In this document: in pieces, positions 57,141 through 64,000 of the stretch | How the letters are laid out: each line of letters opens with the position of its first letter | Numbering within the stretch: the stretch's first letter is position 1 | IMG/VR virus record: IMGVR_UViG_3300023174_000040 | Span: 186,001 to 250,000 of that record | Length of the DNA stretch: 64,000 bases | From: a virus | Direction: 5' to 3' (one strand) | Notes under the pieces: generated by a model | Told to the model about the DNA's origin: nothing | What the model saw: only the letters and a program-made list of their open reading frames with translations | Databases searched by the model: none | Program-made: the position numbers and the translations under genes

Positions 57141-58793
57141 ATGGTAAATATAGATTTTCTTAAAGGAATTAGAGACTACGGATGCAATGCAACAGTAGAT
57201 ACTGTAAAGAAACCCATAGGAGGTCACTCCTTTGCACCATTTGTTGAGTTGAGATTATTTAGTAAACAATTTGGTGTAGACATATTAACGGTAGGGAACA
57301 ATTCTTATCCAAAAAACGGAAATACTGCTATAATAAAGTCTATGGAATTTGGAACATCAGAGGGCATGGGTTGTGTAATTGAGATATTTGATGAAATGGG
57401 AGGAAGTTTCGAAAGAGCATTCACGGCACTTAACAAATCTCTTTATGACTCAACAGAAGATGGAACAATGAATTTTGTACTAGACTTTGGTTGGATAGTT
57501 GAAAAAGAAGGTTCTGAGTGTGGTGCTAAGTCGATTGGATTTGATAGAGTGTCGGTGTCTTCACTTCACGGTGGAGATGGAGGCTTTATAAGATTGATCC
57601 CTATAAGTGCAAAAATAGCATATGAGCAAGGTAAGATAAAATATACAATAGAGGCAACAGATGCACAAACAAGAATAGCAGAAGCGAGAGTTGAGTGCGT
57701 AATAGGAAGCGACCAAAAAAAAGTAGATTTAAAACAAGCTATAAGAGATTTGTTCGAGAAAAAAGAACCGGGACCACAACTTAAAGTAAAATTCTTAGAC
57801 GCAGAGGGAAAATCAGAATTTAAATTTAAAGTTTCAGATGGAAATGGAGGCAAAGATGGAACCGACAATGGCAATGGACCCAAAGGCGTGTGGACCACCA
57901 ATCAACAAAACAAATTAGCTGCTGTTAGAAGGTGGATAGCCCCTTTAACAACAACTAATAATAAAGGACTAATAATGCACTGGGATGGTAAAAATGAAGG
58001 AAAAACTCCGGAGATAGCAGGAACCATAATAATACAAGAAGATCCCGGTCCAGATCTATGCGATAAAAAAATAAGATGTGAAGACAGAAATATTGGAACA
58101 TATATTGTAAACGGAGGAGATCTTAGTCCTGTGCTGAGTTTCAATCCTAGTGTTAATTGGCAATTCGCCTTCTCTGCCAAATCGGGTGGTTCGCAATCAG
58201 CAGTTAGTGGAAATTATGCCAAAATGGAAGGAAATAAAAATTGTCCGGGAGGCGACAAGCGAGCCAAGGGCGGAACAAGCACGAATTCATCGCCAGGAGG
58301 ATCACAAATGCATTACAGAGATCCTGGCAGTCAGGCAAAGGAAACAGCAATCTCCGATGCAGCGCATCAAGCAGCAAATAGTCACATGGAAGGACTTAAT
58401 AGTATTGAGGCAGAATTAAGAATACTTGGAGATCCGAGTTATTGCTTTCCCGTGGGAATGAAAGGGAAATCTTTGGCCCTTGTTGTAATTAATCCTTTTC
58501 ATATAAGAAAGCATGGCTCTTCTTTTTCCACCTTGTCTGGACAGGCTAATAGAGCAACAGATATAGATTGGTTATCTGAACCATTATGCAATCCTATATT
58601 TAGCAACAAAAATTGGCAAATAAATGGAATAAGTCATCAAATAAGAGAAGGACAATTTTCTACTACATTAAAGTTATTCCTAGCAGTACCAGGATCAGAT
58701 TTACAACCCAATGCTAAATTAGGAGGAGGGGATGACGGACCAGCCTTCAGCATACGTGCCGAGACCGACCCTAATAGATGTGATAAAAAATAA
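57141..58793 (+). CDS. Baseplate hub protein (gp27/gp44-like)
   Basis: 550 residues. The N-terminal half (FAPFVELRLFSKQFGVDILT; GMGCVIEIFDEMGGSFERAF; FVLDFGWIVEKEGSECGAKS) is a hub-type tube-like fold. The central part is charged and disordered (DGNGGKDGTDNGNGPKGVWT), and the end (SLALVVINPFHIRKHG; GISHQIREGQFSTTLKLFLA) looks like the gp27-type second tube domain. It lies directly upstream of the OB-fold spike, the expected partner. The central insert is longer than in T4 gp27. Confidence 0.65.
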   Translation: MVNIDFLKGIRDYGCNATVDTVKKPIGGHSFAPFVELRLFSKQFGVDILTVGNNSYPKNGNTAIIKSMEFGTSEGMGCVIEIFDEMGGSFERAFTALNKSLYDSTEDGTMNFVLDFGWIVEKEGSECGAKSIGFDRVSVSSLHGGDGGFIRLIPISAKIAYEQGKIKYTIEATDAQTRIAEARVECVIGSDQKKVDLKQAIRDLFEKKEPGPQLKVKFLDAEGKSEFKFKVSDGNGGKDGTDNGNGPKGVWTTNQQNKLAAVRRWIAPLTTTNNKGLIMHWDGKNEGKTPEIAGTIIIQEDPGPDLCDKKIRCEDRNIGTYIVNGGDLSPVLSFNPSVNWQFAFSAKSGGSQSAVSGNYAKMEGNKNCPGGDKRAKGGTSTNSSPGGSQMHYRDPGSQAKETAISDAAHQAANSHMEGLNSIEAELRILGDPSYCFPVGMKGKSLALVVINPFHIRKHGSSFSTLSGQANRATDIDWLSEPLCNPIFSNKNWQINGISHQIREGQFSTTLKLFLAVPGSDLQPNAKLGGGDDGPAFSIRAETDPNRCDKK

Positions 58794-58807
58794 AGGATAA
58801 CAAACTA

Positions 58808-60919
58808 ATGTTCGCTAATGAAAAAGAATTAAAAGCACTTGATCTCAGGCTTTCAATGATAGAAGAACGATTTGGTGCAATGAGATATGAAACCAAGTCT
58901 GTTGTACAAAGTGAATTGAATGACGGACTTAAGATACATATGCAGGATGAGACTTTATTTGGTGTTTACATAGCTCTTTGCGTAGAGACGATAGATATAT
59001 GGAAGATGAATAGAATAAGGTTCTTTTGTCCATTATTACACAACCCAAAAACACCGATAGATGAACTGCCCTGGGCGATGCCTATATCTAGCATGGGAGG
59101 ATTCGATGATTGCGGTTTAAATTGGGTGCCTCCAGCAGGATCTGCTGTGGTGGTTTCGTTTGAAGGAGGAAACAGAGAATCACCATATTATCACGGAACA
59201 GTATGGAATAGAGATAGAGGACAAGGAAGAGACTCTTGGTCAAATAATATTAAAGAATATCAAGACATACATAAAGGTCACAGAGCAGGATACTTGGTCG
59301 GGAAAAACGATGAATCACAAGTTCTTCCTCCATGGAACACTGAGAGTTACAATGGATTTGATTTAAATTCAGTGGTTGATTTTTCAAGCAATGCAGAAGC
59401 ACAAAAAAGAATAACTTATCCAAATATTTATGGATTCAAAACACCAGAAAAACATATGGTAAAAATGGTTGATGGTGATCCAAAATGCAACAGAAGATGG
59501 AAGAGACTTGAAATAATGTCAAGTTGCGGAAATTGGATGATGTTTAAAGACGACCATATACATTATGCCGGTCAGTGGTCACACCCAAGTTGCGGAGCAA
59601 AACCAGGAGACGTAAGTTGTGTAAGAGGACAAGATGAAGGAAGCCCCAACGACGATGTTGCAAGATTAAGTAGCAAAACAAAGGCAACAGAAAATACAAA
59701 CACAAAGGCTCTTTCATACGACCCAAAAGAAAAAACAAGTTGTTCCGGGGGCAAAAGTAATAGCAAGGTAATTGGCGGGCACCCAAGCACAGGACACCCA
59801 GAATCAAAATATTCAGATAGCCAAGTGGGTGATAATCCATACTTTAAACACGAAAACGAATGCAGACCATACAAAGGTCCGGGCACTCCTCAAAATAATA
59901 GATGTGATTTACCTCAGACGGGCATACAATTTACAAGTATAAGTGGACATACTTTTGTGATGGATGATAGCGTAGAAGAACCAGGCGGAACATTAGGGTG
60001 GGAAAGATCTTTAAAGCCATTTGATTTTGGATGTAATGATAATTTTGCAGGAAGATCGTATTGGAAATCGGCCACAGGCCATTTAATAGAAATGAGTGAT
60101 GTCGAAAAGACTGGGTTGGAAAAATCAAAATTAAGAGCTGAAAATAATTACATAAGAATAAAAAGTGCTACGGGAAATAAAATAGAATTAAATGATCATA
60201 CAGTAGGAAGTGCCAACTGCCCTGGATGTCCTCCTAACATCGCCGGTAGTCAGAGAGGAATTCATCTACAAAGTACATCTAATCACACAATAGATATGTG
60301 TGATGATACAAACGAACAATGTTCTCCATGTAGAAAAGAAGGAGGAAAACCTGAAGCCAAGGCTAAAAAAGCGTATGTTAAAATTAGAAGTGGTTATGGA
60401 CTAGAAATAATGATGAGTGATTCCAATATACAGGAACCAGAAACTCAACAACAATACATACAAATAAAAGCTCCTCAATATACGAATGATTGCGGACCTC
60501 ATTTCTTAAGAATGCAAGAAAGCAAATCTCCTGAGAGGTCATTAATATTCTTGAGGGCAGGAGGAAGATACATAATATCAACCTGCAAAGATAAAATAGA
60601 TATAGTGGGAGACAAGGAAAAGAACCCATCAGATTATATCGAAATAGTCAGTAGATTAAAACTGGTCTCAACAGAGGATTATTACATAAATGTTACTAAA
60701 AAATCTCATTTATTCTTAGCTGATGAAAATATATACCTGTTAGCGGGTAAAGACTGTGTTGCAGAGGATGGATCTCCTGCACCTTGTGTCGGTCCGGCAT
60801 TGGTTTATGTAAACGGATGCGTAAGACTTAGCGATAGAGTTTTTGCAAGCGCCAGTAAGTCGGCACCGGCGGCGAGCATATTCATGCTAGAGCCATTGGT
60901 GAACTGCCCAACTAGCTAG
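58808..60919 (+). CDS. Baseplate central spike protein (gp5/VgrG-like, OB-fold + repeats)
   Basis: 703 residues. Residues about 35-155 form the OB-fold (LFGVYIALCVETIDIWKMNR; RFFCPLLHN; WAMPISSMGG; WVPPAGSAVVVSFEGGNRES; GTVWNRDRG). From about 370 onward comes a beta-helix-like repeat (GHTFVMDDSVEEPG; GHLIEMSDVEKTG; GNKIELNDHTVGSANCPGCP; NHTIDMCDDTNEQCSPC), typical of the membrane-piercing shaft. The shaft is rich in Cys pairs and His/Asp, suggesting bound metal. No lysozyme domain is seen, unlike T4 gp5. Confidence 0.82.
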   Translation: MFANEKELKALDLRLSMIEERFGAMRYETKSVVQSELNDGLKIHMQDETLFGVYIALCVETIDIWKMNRIRFFCPLLHNPKTPIDELPWAMPISSMGGFDDCGLNWVPPAGSAVVVSFEGGNRESPYYHGTVWNRDRGQGRDSWSNNIKEYQDIHKGHRAGYLVGKNDESQVLPPWNTESYNGFDLNSVVDFSSNAEAQKRITYPNIYGFKTPEKHMVKMVDGDPKCNRRWKRLEIMSSCGNWMMFKDDHIHYAGQWSHPSCGAKPGDVSCVRGQDEGSPNDDVARLSSKTKATENTNTKALSYDPKEKTSCSGGKSNSKVIGGHPSTGHPESKYSDSQVGDNPYFKHENECRPYKGPGTPQNNRCDLPQTGIQFTSISGHTFVMDDSVEEPGGTLGWERSLKPFDFGCNDNFAGRSYWKSATGHLIEMSDVEKTGLEKSKLRAENNYIRIKSATGNKIELNDHTVGSANCPGCPPNIAGSQRGIHLQSTSNHTIDMCDDTNEQCSPCRKEGGKPEAKAKKAYVKIRSGYGLEIMMSDSNIQEPETQQQYIQIKAPQYTNDCGPHFLRMQESKSPERSLIFLRAGGRYIISTCKDKIDIVGDKEKNPSDYIEIVSRLKLVSTEDYYINVTKKSHLFLADENIYLLAGKDCVAEDGSPAPCVGPALVYVNGCVRLSDRVFASASKSAPAASIFMLEPLVNCPTS

Positions 60920-60930
60920 AAATTATAAAT

Positions 60931-61347
60931 ATGAATAAATTTTTAGGATCACCATATCCAATTACCAAGGGTCCTCATGGATTTTTTAGAACTCAAAGCG
61001 GAGTAAATCAGATAAAATCTGACTTATTAGTTTTATTGCTAACCAATCCAGGAGAACGTGTATTCCTACCAGATTTTGGCACACCTCTTAAAAGACTAAT
61101 ATTTGAACAAAATGATACTGCTCTAGAGACATTGGCCAGGAATATGATAATATCTTCTATAGAGAATTGGGAGCCCAGAATAGTAGTGAATCAAATAGAA
61201 GTTTCGAGCCAAGCATCTAGAAGCGACCTAAATTCTTACGATACTTACGAGGATATAGAAAATATATTAAGCATAAAAATTATATTCGTAGATCCGGATC
61301 AAATATCTGAAGTTCAAGAATTAAGGTTGCAAATTCCTTTAACCTAA
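60931..61347 (+). CDS. gp25-like baseplate wedge protein
   Basis: 138 residues. GPHGFFRTQSGVNQIKSDLL, VLLLTNPGERVFLPDFGTPL, KRLIFEQND and IENWEPRIVV are the signature of the T4 gp25/IraD family, the sheath initiator that starts contraction in all contractile injection systems. Normal family length. A TATAAATATG sequence overlaps the start codon. Followed by the gp6-like gene after 14 bases. Confidence 0.92.
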   Translation: MNKFLGSPYPITKGPHGFFRTQSGVNQIKSDLLVLLLTNPGERVFLPDFGTPLKRLIFEQNDTALETLARNMIISSIENWEPRIVVNQIEVSSQASRSDLNSYDTYEDIENILSIKIIFVDPDQISEVQELRLQIPLT

Positions 61348-61361
61348 GACTATATTATAAT

Positions 61362-62912
61362 ATGAATAATTGCCCATTTGATATAACCCCATATGCTCAA
61401 TCACAGAACATAAGTAAACCCAATATATTTAATTTAAATTATACTAATCAGGATTTCTGGTCCATGAAGACCAGACTTGTGGAATATATAAGGCAAAAGT
61501 TCCCCACAGAATTTAATGATTTTGTAGAATCTTCTGTGGCAATTATGCTAATAGAGAACTGGGCGTTTCTTGCAGATACTCTTAGTTTTAAAATGGATCA
61601 AATTGCCAACGAAATCTTTATAGACACAGTCACAGAAGTAGAGAATGCATTTAGACTATGCAAATTAATAGGGTTTAATCCTCAACCGCCAATTTGTTCC
61701 CGATCACTTTGGACAGCCAAAATAAATAATGTTTTAAATTTTGATTTAAATATACCATCTCCATTTGATATAACAACAACATCGGGCGACCAACTAATAA
61801 GAATAGAATTATTCCCCGCAGATGCTAATAATAATCCAATATTTGATCAAAGCATAGTGGTTCCAGCAGGCGGCTTTGTTAATGCAAGCGTAGTTGGCCT
61901 TGAAGGAACAACAAGATTAGACACAGTGGATGGAACCGGATCGCCAAATCAAACAGTAAGCTTGGTATACCCATCAGTAATATATGATAGCATAAGAGTT
62001 TATGTGGACGGAGTTTCCTGGAATAAGGTGGACTATTTTACAGATAGCCAACCTAGAAGAGAATACAGAGTAGAGTTTGACTCCAATTACTCAGCTTTCG
62101 TTATATTTGGCAACAACAGAGCAGGTTTGGTGCCCTCTGGCGGCTCTGTGATTGAGGTAGTTTACAGAACAGGTGGCGGAACCATCGGAAATATAGTTGC
62201 AGGATCTGTTGAGACTCAAACTATTATTAATCCAACCGGTTATGAGCTTAGCGTTCCGGTTACATTTAATAATTACACAAAAGGAGAATACGGATATAAC
62301 GGAGATACAATAGAAGATATAAGAAGAAAACTCCCTCAATACTTAAGAACACAAAACAGAGCCGTAACTGGCACCGATTACAAGACAATTGCTGAACAAT
62401 TCGCTAGTCCATATCAAGGCCAGATTGGAAAGGCTACGGCGGTCTTAAGAAATTATGGGTGCTCTGCAAACATAGTAGATTTATATATACTGGCTAGGCA
62501 GGATGAGAGTAATTTGGAGCTAGCTAGCGACCAACTAAAATCTGAACTCAGGGGTCACATAGATCAAATAAAGATGATAACAGATTATGTATGCGTAAGA
62601 GATGGAACTGTATTGAACGCCGCTGTTAGTATAGATATCTTTATGGACAGATTGTATAGAAAATTTGAAGACGAGGTAAGAGAAAAAGTAAACAGAAGAA
62701 TGAATAGCTTTTTCCTTATTTCAAATTGGGATTATGGTAAAATATTAAGAGATATAGATATAATAAAACAACTATCTGATATCAAAGACCCAAGTAGATA
62801 CGAAGTATCTTTCACCACAGACGATGGGAATAGCAGTATAATTACACCAAAATTCAATGAAATTATACGCCCAGAATCAATACAAATCAATTTTACATAT
62901 GAGAACAATTAG
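61362..62912 (+). CDS. gp6/Baseplate_J-like wedge protein
   Basis: 516 residues. FWSMKTRLVEYIRQKFPTEF, MLIENWAFLADTLSFKMDQI, FLDTVTEVENAFRLCKLIGF, a middle beta domain, RVYVDGVSWNKVDYFTDSQP, GNNRAGLVPSGGSVIEVVYR and RAVTGTDYKTIAEQFASPYQ are the standard Baseplate_J/T4 gp6 elements. It forms the wedge dimer around the baseplate and moves outward at contraction. Next gene starts 2 bases after the stop. Confidence 0.9.
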   Translation: MNNCPFDITPYAQSQNISKPNIFNLNYTNQDFWSMKTRLVEYIRQKFPTEFNDFVESSVAIMLIENWAFLADTLSFKMDQIANEIFIDTVTEVENAFRLCKLIGFNPQPPICSRSLWTAKINNVLNFDLNIPSPFDITTTSGDQLIRIELFPADANNNPIFDQSIVVPAGGFVNASVVGLEGTTRLDTVDGTGSPNQTVSLVYPSVIYDSIRVYVDGVSWNKVDYFTDSQPRREYRVEFDSNYSAFVIFGNNRAGLVPSGGSVIEVVYRTGGGTIGNIVAGSVETQTIINPTGYELSVPVTFNNYTKGEYGYNGDTIEDIRRKLPQYLRTQNRAVTGTDYKTIAEQFASPYQGQIGKATAVLRNYGCSANIVDLYILARQDESNLELASDQLKSELRGHIDQIKMITDYVCVRDGTVLNAAVSIDIFMDRLYRKFEDEVREKVNRRMNSFFLISNWDYGKILRDIDIIKQLSDIKDPSRYEVSFTTDDGNSSIITPKFNEIIRPESIQINFTYENN

Positions 62913-62914
62913 TT

Positions 62915-64000
62915 ATGATATTAACAATAGATCAAAATCCCTCTGTGACGGACGAAATATTATTTACATTTAACACAAAAGATGTCAATAATAAAACAAT
63001 AGATCCTTATAAAGTAGATGCACTAAAAATATATTTTATTGAAAGAGATTTTGCCAGCACAGATAATAAAGAATACTCTGCCGAGAGCTATTATAACCAT
63101 GATTATATTCAAGGAGAAATTCACAAAGCAATAACATCTGGTGGTGGGTCGGGCGAAAAAGTCATTAAGTTTATGACAGAGCACTCCCCGATTATAAACG
63201 GAACTCTAAGTGGAACTATTTTCAAAGATCTAAATATAGTAAACACCTTTACTCTAGACAAGAAAAACAGATTTATATTAACAGATATAAGAACGGGCGG
63301 AATTTCTCCTGAATTTAAAGTTAATTGCGGAAGCGTTAACTTAGAAACAGGAGAAATTAGTTTAACTTGGAATAAGGATCCAGGCTCATATAAGATAATA
63401 ATTAACTATGAATACAAAATGCCTAACGGTAACGACTTTTTTTATTACAAAGAAGCAACTCCAGTCGAGATAGTTGGAAGTGAAATTTTTCCTGCTTGGT
63501 TGTCAACAGATCAAGAAAAATCTTTAATTGTAAAAGATAATTGCTCAGAGGGACTTTTTAATTATACATGGAACCCTTCTGGAAGAAGGGAAGGTGACTA
63601 TTTCATATGTTATACTTGGACCCCTTATGCTGGAGCATCTTCCTTATCTAGTCATGAAAGATTTTACTTAAACGGATCAACGATATTAAACACAAGCATA
63701 CCTAGCCATCAAACAGTTCCAGGGAAGTATGAGGAATTACTAGATAGATACCTACCCGAAATGTTTAAAGCACTAATAGCGGACGAAGATAGAACACCAG
63801 ACGTTTTAGATAATTTTAATAAATCAGTGGCCAAGGGTTTTACGTTTCTCGAGGACTTGACCAATCAGATAGTAGATTTATTTGATGCAAATGTAATAAG
63901 TGAATCACTCTTGAGTTATCTCGGAAACACCCTAGACCTTAAACTAAAGAGTTCGGATCCAACTTTGTGGAGAAGGCAAATAAAGGAAGCGGTACCCCTT
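62915..64000 (+). CDS. gp7/P2 gpI-like baseplate protein (partial, runs off the end)
   Basis: ATG at 62915, two bases after the gp6-like stop; the frame is open for 362 codons to the window edge. Residues 1-265 are a beta-rich region beginning MILTIDQNPSVTDEILFTF, with GRREGDYFICYTWTPYAGAS. Residues about 270-362 (YEELLDRYLPEMFKALIADE; FLEDLTNQIVDLFDANVISE; SLLSYLGNTLDLKL) match the P2 gpI/T4 gp7-type wedge domain that contacts gp6. C-terminus unknown. Confidence 0.75.
   Translation, partial: MILTIDQNPSVTDEILFTFNTKDVNNKTIDPYKVDALKIYFIERDFASTDNKEYSAESYYNHDYIQGEIHKAITSGGGSGEKVIKFMTEHSPIINGTLSGTIFKDLNIVNTFTLDKKNRFILTDIRTGGISPEFKVNCGSVNLETGEISLTWNKDPGSYKIIINYEYKMPNGNDFFYYKEATPVEIVGSEIFPAWLSTDQEKSLIVKDNCSEGLFNYTWNPSGRREGDYFICYTWTPYAGASSLSSHERFYLNGSTILNTSIPSHQTVPGKYEELLDRYLPEMFKALIADEDRTPDVLDNFNKSVAKGFTFLEDLTNQIVDLFDANVISESLLSYLGNTLDLKLKSSDPTLWRRQIKEAVPL

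Noticed and set aside
60921-60933. T4-type late promoter TATAAATA before the gp25-like gene
   Set aside because: TATAAATATG overlaps the start codon inside a tight operon; start of RNA would lie within the gene.

Overview
This window is a piece of an AT-rich genome of a large tailed bacteriophage with a contractile tail (myovirus morphology). The evidence is a continuous baseplate block at the right end (tape measure, LysM-like gp53 protein, hub, OB-fold spike, gp25-like wedge, gp6/Baseplate_J-like wedge, and a P2 gpI/gp7-like protein that runs off the window), several tail-fibre or adhesin genes, a phage-type tRNA, a GIY-YIG homing endonuclease and dense, short, overlapping genes. Lipobox and signal-peptide proteins plus a periplasm-type DUF2459 protein point to a Gram-negative host. 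The host cannot be named from the sequence; Thr-rich linkers in fibres are common in environmental phages.

Layout. 0-5.4 kb: end of an unidentified gene, a tRNA fragment fused to a tRNA-Gln, a GIY-YIG endonuclease, small genes separated by a repeated stem-loop/promoter cassette, a T4 57B/Acb1-like 2H phosphoesterase (candidate anti-CBASS) and a half-size EamA transporter. 5.5-16.9 kb: two long paralogous delta-60-repeat adhesins flank a minus-strand operon (methyltransferase-like, CapK/PaaK-like adenylating enzyme, a leader-bearing protein and a DUF2459 membrane protein), with nucleotidyltransferase-like genes. 16.9-24.3 kb: LamG-like and other structural genes, a CCA/poly(A)-polymerase-like enzyme, a HExxH protease, a secreted caspase-fold protein, an MscL channel with a zinc ribbon, and a zincin-like protein. 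24.3-39 kb: a 2OG-Fe(II) oxygenase, very repetitive Thr/Pro-rich fibre proteins, glycosyltransferases and methyltransferases, a PRTase, an HD hydrolase, an HNH nuclease and a secreted CAP-domain lipoprotein. 39-50.6 kb: a GT8-like enzyme, an SNF2-type helicase, conserved structural or hypothetical genes, a second CCA/PAP-like protein and two more glycosyltransferases. 50.7-64 kb: the co-directional tail/baseplate operon.

The most striking feature is a short N-terminal leader of the type MKTFNEWLIE, present in degenerate form on about 15 otherwise unrelated proteins on both strands: an SNF2-type helicase, two CCA/PAP-like proteins, an HD hydrolase, a zincin-like protein, an ADP-ribosyltransferase-like protein and several small proteins. 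It resembles the capsid-targeting sequence of T4 internal proteins (MKTYQEFIAE, cut by the prohead protease after L/I-x-E). I infer a large set of proteins loaded into the capsid and delivered with the DNA. Alternatives, such as sorting to another phage compartment, are not excluded.

A second theme is glycan work: at least five glycosyltransferase-like genes, a glycosyltransferase-methyltransferase-methyltransferase fusion and a CapK-like enzyme lie among the fibre genes, suggesting modification of the virion surface or of host glycans. A third theme is the envelope: EamA transporter, MscL, secreted caspase-like protein, CAP lipoprotein, DUF2459 protein and several small membrane proteins. 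Transcription units before 50 kb are short and switch strand often.
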